From contig DEMH01000009.1 in the NCBI GenBank assembly GCA_002354805.1, positions 868,001-932,000 of the forward strand: DNA of 64,000 nucleotides, given 5' to 3'. This stretch comes from Gammaproteobacteria bacterium UBA2675 (GTDB lineage Bacteria > Pseudomonadota > Gammaproteobacteria > Pseudomonadales > Pseudohongiellaceae). The first letter of the stretch is position 1. Every line of letters starts with the position of its first letter. A program made the translations under genes and the position numbers. Positions 17,239-25,482 of this stretch are shown here, piece by piece. Below the pieces are notes generated by a model, which saw only the letters and a program-made list of their open reading frames with translations, made no database searches and had not been told where the DNA came from.

Positions 17239-18345
17239 TCAGGGAGAAGGTTCTGCCGTTGGCTGCTCTGCAGACCCGATAGGCTCTTCGCGCCTTAAAC
17301 GGACTGAACCAGGGTTGCGGCGTGCGTAGGCAATCATCCAGCGCAGGGCCATCAGTTCAGCCTGCTCAATAGACTCCGGGTCCATTTGCTCGCGCAGCTG
17401 TGTCAGGTAGCGGGGGGCCTGCTCGTTGCCAAACCGGTAGGAGATTTCGTACCACATATGCCCGATGGTCAGATTCTGTTCCAATCCCAGGCCATCGGCA
17501 TAAATGCGTCCCAGGAAAAGTTGTGCCAGCGAGTCGCCACGGTGGGCGGCTTCATTGAACCAGGTGTGTGCCTGTTCATAGTCGCGCGGCAATTGCTCAT
17601 TATTGCCGGAGGAGTACAGCATGCCCAGTTGTGTCTGCGCATCGCGCATGCCCTGTTCGGCAGCCATGGCAAACAGGTCGCGGGCTTTGAGAACGTCGCG
17701 TTCCACCCCCTGACCTGCTGAATACATCATGGCGGCATTGTACTGCGCATCGGCACTGCCGTTTTCTGCTGCCATTTCAAACCAGGTCAGTGCCACGATC
17801 GGGCTTGCCTCGGTTCCCATACCAGACAGGTGCATGACGCCCAGATTGTATTGGGCGTCGCGATGGCCCTGACGGGCTGCTTCCTGGTACCAGCGGATGG
17901 CTGCCTCGTAGTCGCGCGGTCTGCCCTGGCCGTAGAAGTTCATGGTGCCGACAGCGTACTGGCCGTCCGCGCTACCTTGTTCCGCAGCCTGGCGGTACCA
18001 GTAGTAGGCTTCGCGGTAGTCCTGGGGTATGCCTTCGCCGCGATCGTACATCAGCCCGAGGTTGAACTGCGCCTGCACAATGCCTTGCTGCGCGGCCAGC
18101 GCGTATAGCTGCATGGCGCGCTCATGATCAACCTGGGTGCCGATTCCCTGGTGATACATAAGGCCCAGATTGAACTGTGCCAGAGCGTGACCAATCATCG
18201 CGCCTTCTGTGAAGTTCTCTATGGCTGTGTCGTAGTCTTCATCCTGAAAGGCCTGAAGTCCGACATTAACATCGTAGGATTGAGCGTGAGCGCCGAGGCT
18301 GGCGCTGGCAAGTAGTATTGATATGACTAGAAGGATGATTCGCAT
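17239..18345 (-). CDS. Secreted Sel1-repeat (SLR/TPR-like) protein
   Basis: A 368-residue protein with a signal peptide (MRIILLVISILLASASLGAH, ending AHAQ). It has about eight Sel1-like repeats of 36 residues, each with the A..G...AQ(Y/F)NLG.MY..G.G pattern (for example LAQFNLGLMYHQGIGTQVD and DAQYNLGVMHLSGMG). Such solenoids act as scaffolds for protein contacts, here in the periplasm. The start MRIILLV is taken rather than the longer frame, which begins with TTG and would bury the signal. It reads in the same direction as pyp, 165 bases upstream. A 7-bp hairpin (17234-17252) spans its stop codon. Confidence 0.88.
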   Translation of the reverse strand: MRIILLVISILLASASLGAHAQSYDVNVGLQAFQDEDYDTAIENFTEGAMIGHALAQFNLGLMYHQGIGTQVDHERAMQLYALAAQQGIVQAQFNLGLMYDRGEGIPQDYREAYYWYRQAAEQGSADGQYAVGTMNFYGQGRPRDYEAAIRWYQEAARQGHRDAQYNLGVMHLSGMGTEASPIVALTWFEMAAENGSADAQYNAAMMYSAGQGVERDVLKARDLFAMAAEQGMRDAQTQLGMLYSSGNNEQLPRDYEQAHTWFNEAAHRGDSLAQLFLGRIYADGLGLEQNLTIGHMWYEISYRFGNEQAPRYLTQLREQMDPESIEQAELMALRWMIAYARRNPGSVRLRREEPIGSAEQPTAEPSP

Positions 18346-18408
18346 ATCAGCGATTGTAGCTTGAAGCCCCTCCCAGTGAAACAACTGTCCGATAAAGCGG
18401 GGCCAAAA

Positions 18409-19743
18409 TCAGCCGGCCTGCCAGCCCTGGTCGATTCTTATGAATTCCTGCCGTTTGCGCCCCTTGCCCCAGTCGATCTGTTGTTGGTCACGGATGTGCA
18501 GGGGAATGTCTGCCAGGCCATTACGTGTGAAAATCTGCTGCAGTCTATGGAGCTCTTCCTGCGTCAGCGACCGGTCGGAGCTTACCAGTAGTTCCAGGTC
18601 GAGTCCCTGGTATTGCCGGATCTGGAACTGGCGGACGGCCTTTATGCGTCCAATCTCGTCACCCAGGAACGGCATGGGGATGCGCGTGCCGTTACTCAGC
18701 TCAATCATGTGTCGCTCGCGTCCCCACAGCTTGTCGATAACCGGCCATGCCAGCCCGCATCCGCAGGGTTCTCCCCATTGCGCGAGATCTCCCAGATCGT
18801 AGCGAATCAGCGGCATGACGGCATTTTGCAGAGAGGTGGCCAGCACGCGACCGGGCGTACCCGGTGGGCAGGGGTTAAGCTCGTCGTCGACAATTTCCAG
18901 CAGCACAGTCGGGCTGACCGCATGCAGCTTGCCGTGAGTTGGACATTCCAGGGCCAGCCAGCCAAGCTCCTCGCAGGAATAACGGTCGATTATCGGGGCG
19001 GCAAAGGCCTGCTGACAAAGCGCACGATCACGTGGGCTGATGCGCTCCCAGTGGGATAAAACCTGTTTAAGCGGGAGTGTGATGCCGCGTTGCAGCGCTC
19101 TGCCGGCAAGCTCTCCGGCCAGATTGGGGCTGCACTTAACGTAGTCGGGCTGAAAAGTCTGCAGCCAGTCCAGATGGCCGTCCAGGGAATCCTGCTCTGC
19201 GGCGCGTACTTCGCTTTCTCCATGATATCCCAGTGCTGCGTGCATATTGCCCCAGGACTTTTGTCTGGCCGGTTTCATGCCTGTGCCGAGAACTGCAAAA
19301 CGACGATTCGGGTCGCGTTGATGCCACTGGGTCTCCAGCCAGGAGATGGCTGAGTAAAGTGGCTGATAACGGCTGATATCTTTTTCAACGCGCACCGGCG
19401 TTCCCGTTGAGCCGGAGCTTTGGGCAATTTTGATCTGCCGGGTCGGCATGTCTGGCCAGTGCGCGCGAAACTGCGCCGCGTCTACCTGCAGGTCATCCCG
19501 GCTTAGCGCCGGTAGCCGACTGAGGGTATCCATCGCGTTTCCTGAGGGGCTGAATGCCGCCTGTTCCAGGCGCTGGCGCCAGGCTGGCGAATAGCGATGT
19601 GCGTGCACAAGTACGGCCATAAGCTGTTGCTGCTGGGCAGTACTGATAGCTGAGGTGCTGGCTGATTGCCATTGCTGCAGTTGCTCAACCAGATTCAGGA
19701 TCTGAGTAACCGCAGGATGATAAAAGCGAATGGGCTGCAGCAT
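18409..19743 (-). CDS. PaaK/CapK-like AMP-dependent ligase
   Basis: A 444-residue member of the phenylacetate-CoA ligase-like group. It shows SSGSTGTPVRVEKD as the nucleotide loop, a YSCEELGWLALECPTHGKLH segment typical of PaaK/CapK proteins, LIRYDLGDLAQWGEPCGCGL with a CGC metal-like knuckle, and a late KGRKRQEFIRI region. It probably activates a carboxylic acid by adenylation. The acid is unknown. It lies upstream of the Sel1 gene and pyp on the same strand, so a link to an aromatic acid is possible but unproven. CapK-like members act in polysaccharide loci, but no such locus is seen here. Confidence 0.78.
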   Translation of the reverse strand: MLQPIRFYHPAVTQILNLVEQLQQWQSASTSAISTAQQQQLMAVLVHAHRYSPAWRQRLEQAAFSPSGNAMDTLSRLPALSRDDLQVDAAQFRAHWPDMPTRQIKIAQSSGSTGTPVRVEKDISRYQPLYSAISWLETQWHQRDPNRRFAVLGTGMKPARQKSWGNMHAALGYHGESEVRAAEQDSLDGHLDWLQTFQPDYVKCSPNLAGELAGRALQRGITLPLKQVLSHWERISPRDRALCQQAFAAPIIDRYSCEELGWLALECPTHGKLHAVSPTVLLEIVDDELNPCPPGTPGRVLATSLQNAVMPLIRYDLGDLAQWGEPCGCGLAWPVIDKLWGRERHMIELSNGTRIPMPFLGDEIGRIKAVRQFQIRQYQGLDLELLVSSDRSLTQEELHRLQQIFTRNGLADIPLHIRDQQQIDWGKGRKRQEFIRIDQGWQAG

Positions 19744-19783
19744 GACAGGTGATTAAATCATTCTCCCTGTAGCTGAAGAAAAT

Positions 19784-19860
19784 TGGTCGGAGTGAGAGGA
19801 TTTGAACCTCCGACCCCCGCCTCCCGAAGACGGTGCTCTACCAGGCTGAGCTACACTCCG
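19784..19860 (-). tRNA. tRNA-Pro (anticodon CGG)
   Basis: A 77-base cloverleaf read on the minus strand. The acceptor stem is CGGAGTG/CACTCCG, the anticodon stem CCGTC/GGCGG with loop TTCGGGA, and the T arm GGTTCAAATCC. CCA is encoded. The CGG anticodon reads CCG codons. Confidence 0.95.
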
Positions 19861-19980
19861 ATGGGTCATGCAATTTGGTACAGGTTTTTGCGCCTGACCG
19901 GGGCGCATAATATGTCAGAATCGTTGTCGTTTTCCAAGAGGGTTAATGGAAAATCCCGCCGTCTGACGGCTTGTTCCCGG

Positions 19981-20409
19981 TCAGCGGGCTGCGGATCTGT
20001 TATCAAAACTGTAGGCGCCCGCACCAGCGTTGATAAGTACCAGCAGTCCGGCGGTGATGCCCATATTCTTAAAAAAGTTCTGGGTTTCGTGACTGCGCTG
20101 CAGACCTTCTTCCATTGTCCAGAAATCATGCATGACCAGGCTGATGATAACTGTCATGCCAGCCAGCAGAAAGGCATAGAGTCTGACCTGGTAGCCCACA
20201 AAGAATGCAATGGCGCCGCTGACCTGAATGATGCCGGACAGAATCAGGAAGAACGGTATAAACACCATGCCGTGAGAAGCCATGTACTCGACATGCATAT
20301 CATACTGGGTGAACTTCATCAGGCCAGGCAGCAGGAAATACACGCCCAGTATGATGCGTCCGGCAGGTGTAGCCAGCTTCTGAATGGTTTGTTGTGCGAT
20401 ATCCAGCAT
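19981..20409 (-). CDS. DoxX family membrane protein
   Basis: A 142-residue protein with four membrane helices and the DoxX-type opening GRIILGVYFLLPGLMKF. Later helices include FFLILSGIIQVSGAIAFFVG and FLLAGMTVIISLVMHDF. DoxX proteins are poorly defined; some take part in sulphur or redox stress responses. The ATG at 20409 (AGGAG eight bases upstream) is preferred to 20448. It follows the phosphorylase region on the minus strand but is not obviously part of that operon. Confidence 0.85.
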   Translation of the reverse strand: MLDIAQQTIQKLATPAGRIILGVYFLLPGLMKFTQYDMHVEYMASHGMVFIPFFLILSGIIQVSGAIAFFVGYQVRLYAFLLAGMTVIISLVMHDFWTMEEGLQRSHETQNFFKNMGITAGLLVLINAGAGAYSFDNRSAAR

Positions 20410-20488
20410 GGGCTGGCTCCTGTGCTCGAGTAATATTAAGCACATCATACGCGAATAAGCCGACGTCCGATCACCGAAATACGCAATT

Positions 20489-22246
20489 CTATCGATTACT
20501 GAGCCAGACGCTTTGATAGGGCGCCAGAGTAAGCTGCGACTGATTGAGGGTGATGGGTGTGTCGCTGATCAGATCGCGCCAGTCATCCGTGTCAATCAGG
20601 TTAATGTCTGACAAAGAAATGGTCTGCTCAGTGTCTGACACATTGTTGAGTGCAAAAATACTCTGCTCGCGCTGCAGGCTTTGACGCCAGAACGCAAACA
20701 CCGCGTCACCAAGGTGCAGCGTGAACTGTGTGGCATTAGGGTGGAAGGCCGGCTGTTCCTGGCGGATCTGTAACAGGTGTTTGAGCTGCTGGAGCACCTG
20801 GCTATGGTGGCTGTCCGGGTCGGCAAGGGCCGTATTCAGGGCGTGTTGGGGCCAGCGGCGGCGATTGATATGGCGGTTGTGCTGTGTTCTCGCCACCCGC
20901 TCCAGATCATTGCCACTGCCTACCAGACTGTGAAAGTACAGGGCAGGAATACCTTCCAGAGCCAGCAGAATGGCATGTGCACAGATAAATCGCTGCAGGT
21001 GCCATTGATCGGGTCCCAGGTGACTGTTGGCAATGGTGAAGGAGAGGGCATCCCACAGGCTGATATTCAGTTCATAGGGGCGGCGCGTCAGGCTGGAAGT
21101 GGCTCGCCAGGACACCAGTCCACCAGCTCTCTCTGTGGCGGTAATAAGATCGTGTATTTCCTCATCACTCAGCAGGCCTTCTGCCGGACGCAATCCGATA
21201 CCGTCATGCGAGGCAATGAAGTTAAAGTAAAAGGTTCCCATCTGTGCCGGCGGCATGCTCATCAGCCAGTTTTTAAGGTGGCGGCAGTTGCCGTTCAGCA
21301 ATGTGAACAGCAGCAGAGGTGGCAGGGAAAAATTGTAAATGCTGTGCGCTTCGTTGGCATTGCCGAAGTAGCTCAGATTCTCCCGTTTTGGAATATTGGT
21401 TTCGGTAATGATGATGGCGTCGGGATTGGCGTTTTCGATAAGCGCACGTAGCAAGCGGACAATCTCATGTGTCTGTTCCAGGTTCAGACAGACGGTGCCA
21501 ATTTCCTTCCAGATGAACGCAACAGCATCGAGCCTGAAAACACTGACCTTGCGATCCAGATACAGTCGAACAATGCGGACAAACTCCACAAGGACTTTAG
21601 GGTTGCTGAAATCAAAATCGACCTGATCATGACCGAAGGTGCACCAGACATGTTTGAGGCCGTCTGCTGTTTCGGTCGGACGCAGCAGGTCGCTGGTTCG
21701 CGGGCGAATGACCTCGCTCAGATCCAGCTCCGGGCTGGCGCAGAAAAAGTAGTCCGCACCAGGATCAGTGCCAGCAACAAAATTCCTGAACCAGGGGTGT
21801 TCGGAAGAACAATGATTAATGACAAGGTCGGCCATCAATCGGAAATGCGCAGCAATATCTTCTATGTCCTGCCAGGAGCCTACTGCAGCATCTACCTCTG
21901 TGTATTCCTTGACGGCGAATCCGTCATCGGAGCTCCATGGAAAAAACGGCAGAATGTGCACGCCGGTAATCGCTCCGCGCAGGTGCGTATCCAGGAAGCT
22001 GCGCAGTGCCTGCAATGGCGTATGGGGTGTCGGCGTATCCGCGTCCGGCAGCACATTGTCGGCGTAACAGATCAAATACGAGTCTCGCTCGCTCCAGTGA
22101 CCCGGTCGTCGCGCAGACTGGCTGGCCTCGGGGGGCAACCGCATCTCTTCCAGCAGCTGGTGTGCCAGTGTCTCGATCGCCGCTGGTGGCAGTTCGGCGT
22201 AAATATGCGTCAGGTGATTGACGACACGCTGAAACAGATCTGTCAT
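20489..22246 (-). CDS. GH13_18 phosphorylase, probably glucosylglycerate phosphorylase
   Basis: A 585-residue enzyme of the sucrose-phosphorylase subfamily. It keeps the catalytic residues Asp240 (VFRLDAVAF, nucleophile), Glu282 (IIITETNIP, acid/base) and Asp348 (FIASHDGIGL). The GH13_18 group includes sucrose, sucrose-6'-phosphate, glucosylglycerol and glucosylglycerate phosphorylases, which give glucose-1-phosphate. Glucosylglycerate is chosen as the substrate because the gene overlaps gpgS by four bases (ATGA) and the same operon encodes a D-glycerate kinase that would use the other product. It is longer than sucrose phosphorylase (about 500), as is usual for the non-sucrose types. It is the last gene of the four-gene operon. 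Confidence 0.83.
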   Translation of the reverse strand: MTDLFQRVVNHLTHIYAELPPAAIETLAHQLLEEMRLPPEASQSARRPGHWSERDSYLICYADNVLPDADTPTPHTPLQALRSFLDTHLRGAITGVHILPFFPWSSDDGFAVKEYTEVDAAVGSWQDIEDIAAHFRLMADLVINHCSSEHPWFRNFVAGTDPGADYFFCASPELDLSEVIRPRTSDLLRPTETADGLKHVWCTFGHDQVDFDFSNPKVLVEFVRIVRLYLDRKVSVFRLDAVAFIWKEIGTVCLNLEQTHEIVRLLRALIENANPDAIIITETNIPKRENLSYFGNANEAHSIYNFSLPPLLLFTLLNGNCRHLKNWLMSMPPAQMGTFYFNFIASHDGIGLRPAEGLLSDEEIHDLITATERAGGLVSWRATSSLTRRPYELNISLWDALSFTIANSHLGPDQWHLQRFICAHAILLALEGIPALYFHSLVGSGNDLERVARTQHNRHINRRRWPQHALNTALADPDSHHSQVLQQLKHLLQIRQEQPAFHPNATQFTLHLGDAVFAFWRQSLQREQSIFALNNVSDTEQTISLSDINLIDTDDWRDLISDTPITLNQSQLTLAPYQSVWLSNR

Positions 22247-23469
22247 TTATTGAGGAACTCCTCGGTATCTGCGTCCACTGCGGCCCGGATCTGCTCAAGG
22301 ATGTCGGGAACGGCGCTGCATACCCGATTCCAGCTGGGGATGAAGGGGGTCTCCATGGGATTGTCGAGGAAGTAGTCACCAGCCTGTTTGATATTCTGGG
22401 CGAACAGTTCCACTGCCTGTTCTTCCTTGTGAATGTCGAGTGTCAGGCCATTGATCAAGGCGTCATTGCGGTAGGTTTCAACAAAATCCAGCGCGATGCG
22501 AAAGTAGGTTGCCTTCAGTGTGCGGAAGGTTTCGCTGGATAGCACCACACCATTGGTCGCCAGCTTTCTGAAGATCGCTTTGGCGATATCAACCGACATT
22601 TTTGACAGACCAGCGGCTGCATTGTCGGCAGACAGGTCCTGATGCTTGTGATCGTAGATGTCGGCAATATCGACCTGGCAGATGCGGTTGGTCGAGTAGT
22701 TGCGATACATCTCGGACAGTATGCCGATCTCCAGTCCCCAGTCGCTGGGGATGCGCAGGTCATGCACCACATCCGTGCGGAATGAGAACTCACCCGCCAG
22801 TGGATAGCGGAAGCTGTCGAGGTAGTCCAGATAGTCCAGGGAGCCAAATACCTTTTTTAAGGCGCGCAGCAGTGGGGTAACCATCAGGCGGCAAACCCGG
22901 CCGTTGATTTTGCCGTCGGCGACACGGGCATAGTAGCCTTTACAGAACTGATAATTGAATCCCGGATTGGCTACCGGATAAATCAGTCGGGCGAGTAATT
23001 CTCTGGAGTAGGTCAGGATGTCACAGTCATGCAGGGCGATGGCCTGGCTTTTTCGAGACGCCAGTGTGTACCCCAGGCAGTACCAGACATTGCGGCCCTT
23101 GCCGGCTTCTGAGGGTGCCAGGCCCAGCTCCTGCAAACGAGCATCAATGGCGCGCAGCCTTGGGCCGTCATTCCAGAGTATGCGGTGATGCTGGGGCAGC
23201 CGGCCAAAAAAATCACCGGCATGCAGATACTGCTCCTTGTCGGCGCGGTCGAGGCCAATCACGATCTGGCTGAGGTAAGGCACTTTCTGCAGCTCGTCGA
23301 TGATATTGGGCAGTGCTGGTCCCTCCAGCTCGGAGAACAGTGACGGCAGAATCAGCGTCATCGGACGCATTTTTGAAAACACCTGCAGCTCGTATTCCAG
23401 CTCTGGCAACGGCCGGCGACTGAGATTGTGGAGCGTAGTCACAACGCCGTTTTGATGAAAATCTCCCAT
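22243..23469 (-). CDS. gpgS: Glucosyl-3-phosphoglycerate synthase
   Basis: A 408-residue GT-A glycosyltransferase of the GT81 type. It opens GDFHQNGVVTTLHNL, has LVIGLDRADKEQY-like nucleotide contacts, GKGRNVWYCLGYTLA, and the metal-binding DxD in ALHDCDILTY. It transfers glucose from NDP-glucose to 3-phosphoglycerate, the first step to the compatible solute glucosylglycerate. GAGGA lies seven bases before the ATG. It starts four bases after gpgP ends and overlaps the phosphorylase gene by four bases. Confidence 0.92.
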   Translation of the reverse strand: MGDFHQNGVVTTLHNLSRRPLPELEYELQVFSKMRPMTLILPSLFSELEGPALPNIIDELQKVPYLSQIVIGLDRADKEQYLHAGDFFGRLPQHHRILWNDGPRLRAIDARLQELGLAPSEAGKGRNVWYCLGYTLASRKSQAIALHDCDILTYSRELLARLIYPVANPGFNYQFCKGYYARVADGKINGRVCRLMVTPLLRALKKVFGSLDYLDYLDSFRYPLAGEFSFRTDVVHDLRIPSDWGLEIGILSEMYRNYSTNRICQVDIADIYDHKHQDLSADNAAAGLSKMSVDIAKAIFRKLATNGVVLSSETFRTLKATYFRIALDFVETYRNDALINGLTLDIHKEEQAVELFAQNIKQAGDYFLDNPMETPFIPSWNRVCSAVPDILEQIRAAVDADTEEFLNK

Positions 23470-23473
23470 GCTT

Positions 23474-24349
23474 TTATCCTCGCTGTTTGTTACCTGGCTG
23501 AATCAGTTCGCTGATGCACTCCGCCCATCCGGCGGGTCCGGTCGACTGACTGATGCGTAAGTTATTGATGTTGTTATGAGTTGGCAGTGCGTGTGCTGGA
23601 GAGCGAATCAGCACGGGGTGATCGGCGGCCTGCAGCATGGCCAGATCATTGCCGCTATCGCCCAGCGCCACGGTTTCGAATGGCTTCTGGTAGATATCCC
23701 GGTAGCAGGCCGAAAGCGCCTGCAGTGCGCGCCCCTTGTCGCTGGGTCCCAGCACATGGATAAAGCGTCCGCCCTGAAGCAGCGTCAGGCCCAGCGCGGC
23801 AACCTCTTGTTTGAACCCGGCAAGTGCCGGTTCACTGTCGCGCCAGATTAGCGGTTCGCTGTAGCGTCTTTGCTGTGCCTTTCGCGCCTGCTCTTTATTT
23901 AGTCCGGTCAGCTCGCAGACGGTGTCCACATCCGTCATGCTCAGTACCAGAAAGTCGAATGAGGATTGCAGCGGCATCAGTTGCTCGTGGATCGAGGCCA
24001 GCTCGGCGCCCAACACACAAACAGGCAGTGGCTGGTCGTCGTCCAGCGCTTCAATGCTTTGCCAGGTGGCGGAGCCCATTACCTGTCTGGCCAGTTCCGC
24101 AAAGGCCTGGTCAGGGAAGCAGATGGCGGAGCCGTTCTCGACAATGAAGGGGTAGTCCAGATTCAGCTCGCTGGCCAGTGACTGGCACTCTTCGATGGTT
24201 TTGCTGGTGTTGAAAATCACCGGAATCTTTTGCGCCTGCAGCTCAGCCAGCGTGCCAAGCGCGGCGTCCGCACTATAGCTGTAATGGTCGATCAGTGTGC
24301 CATCCAGGTCGGTGAATATCAGTAGCCCGGGGCGCTGTTCAGTGTTCAC
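23474..24349 (-). CDS. gpgP: Glucosyl-/mannosyl-3-phosphoglycerate phosphatase (HAD-IIB)
   Basis: A 291-residue HAD phosphatase of the MPGP family. Motif I is FTDLDGTLID, motif II NTSKT, the Lys region GPSDKGRAL, and motif IV VALGDSGNDLAML. It removes the phosphate from glucosyl-3-phosphoglycerate to give glucosylglycerate. The GTG at 24349 is chosen because it leaves about ten residues before motif I, has GGGG upstream and overlaps glycerate kinase by 11 bases; an ATG at 24400 would add 17 residues. Mannosyl-specific relatives exist, but the neighbouring GpgS points to the glucosyl substrate. Confidence 0.88.
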   Translation of the reverse strand: MNTEQRPGLLIFTDLDGTLIDHYSYSADAALGTLAELQAQKIPVIFNTSKTIEECQSLASELNLDYPFIVENGSAICFPDQAFAELARQVMGSATWQSIEALDDDQPLPVCVLGAELASIHEQLMPLQSSFDFLVLSMTDVDTVCELTGLNKEQARKAQQRRYSEPLIWRDSEPALAGFKQEVAALGLTLLQGGRFIHVLGPSDKGRALQALSACYRDIYQKPFETVALGDSGNDLAMLQAADHPVLIRSPAHALPTHNNINNLRISQSTGPAGWAECISELIQPGNKQRG

Positions 24350-25280
24350 GATACAACCCCGCTGTGATGCGATGATTGGTGTCGAGAGGAAACACAACAT
24401 CCGCTTTTGAAGGTAATGTAGACAGCGAGTGAGCCGTCAGGCGCTGATAGTGCGCGATAAAGCGGCTGATCTGTTCGGCGTTCATCAGTCGCAGCTTCGG
24501 CGCCTCGATTGTCGATGTTGAATCAGTCAGGCGTCTGGCCAGCTGTTGTTCCTGATGCAGGCGCCAGGCAAACACACAGTCGAAATCAGGGGCTTTCACC
24601 ATCACCAGCATGTCGAGCTGCCGAAACAGGGTCTGATAGTCAGCGGCCAACGCCGTATTGACATAACGGCGCCACAGGCCGTCCGGGTCCTGTGTAGCTT
24701 CCAGTGTGTTGACCGGTTCTGCAAGCTGGTCATCTGACTGCGGTGCGATGCCAATGCACCAGCCCTCAAACAGCACCACAGCGACTGGTTCTGTCAGGCG
24801 CTGCCAGTTCTCAACTGCCACTACGTCGTCGACTGCTTTATCAAATGCCGGTAACTGGACAGGCTGGCCGTGCTTGAGCCGGGAAATGGTATCCAGTGCG
24901 AGCTTTGTGTCATGAGTGCCGGGGACGCCTCGTGTAACCAGCAGGGGATGCACAGACCTGGCAAGGTCCTGCCGTGCGCTGCGTGACAGATAGAAATCAT
25001 CCAGCGACAGTGCAGCGGCGGGTAAACCATGACATTGTTCCAGTAGCATTTTCAGTGTCCGTGCCAGCGTGGTCTTACCAGTGCCTTGTGCACCATTTAT
25101 GCCAATGCAGACTGGAGCTGCTGTTTTTTGGTGCAGACTGGCGATGTGCTGAGCCAGCGGTACGAACCACGTCATCGCATCATGCAGCCAGTTGTCCGGA
25201 AGATTCTCCTCAGTCACTATCCGCTGCAGCAGATTTTCAGCCCGCCTCTGGCTGGTGGTCTCTACCGGTCCTGTCTCCAT
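24339..25280 (-). CDS. D-glycerate 3-kinase (plant-type P-loop family)
   Basis: A 313-residue P-loop kinase with Walker A GAQGTGKTT (in CIGINGAQGTGKTTLARTL), SLDDFYLS, the RGVPGTHD segment typical of GLYK-type glycerate kinases, and FEGWCIG. It phosphorylates D-glycerate to 3-phosphoglycerate. In this operon it can recycle the glycerate freed by the phosphorylase into the substrate of GpgS or into glycolysis. The ATG at 25280 (GGAG seven bases before) is preferred over 25334. It is the first gene of the operon and is divergent from the DnaT-like gene. Confidence 0.87.
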   Translation of the reverse strand: METGPVETTSQRRAENLLQRIVTEENLPDNWLHDAMTWFVPLAQHIASLHQKTAAPVCIGINGAQGTGKTTLARTLKMLLEQCHGLPAAALSLDDFYLSRSARQDLARSVHPLLVTRGVPGTHDTKLALDTISRLKHGQPVQLPAFDKAVDDVVAVENWQRLTEPVAVVLFEGWCIGIAPQSDDQLAEPVNTLEATQDPDGLWRRYVNTALAADYQTLFRQLDMLVMVKAPDFDCVFAWRLHQEQQLARRLTDSTSTIEAPKLRLMNAEQISRFIAHYQRLTAHSLSTLPSKADVVFPLDTNHRITAGLYREH

Positions 25281-25482
25281 GTTTGTCTCCGTGACGCCCT
25301 GGCGTGGATCGCCTGATGGTGGAATGCACCGCATTGGTGCAAAAAACCGGATGCCTTCCTGTTGGTGCGCTGTGTTAAGCTTGCCGGTCTGTCATCGAGA
25401 CCCCAGGGGCTGACTAAAAATGTCGCCTGGTCGTTTACGCTATCAATTACATTAAACAGATTAAGCAAACTCCGGTCCAGTT

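Noticed and set aside
19783..20433. Open frame of 216 codons starting MVGVRGFEPPTPASRRR on the plus strand
   Set aside because: The first part is the reverse complement of tRNA-Pro, a well-known false ORF, and the rest is antisense to the DoxX gene.
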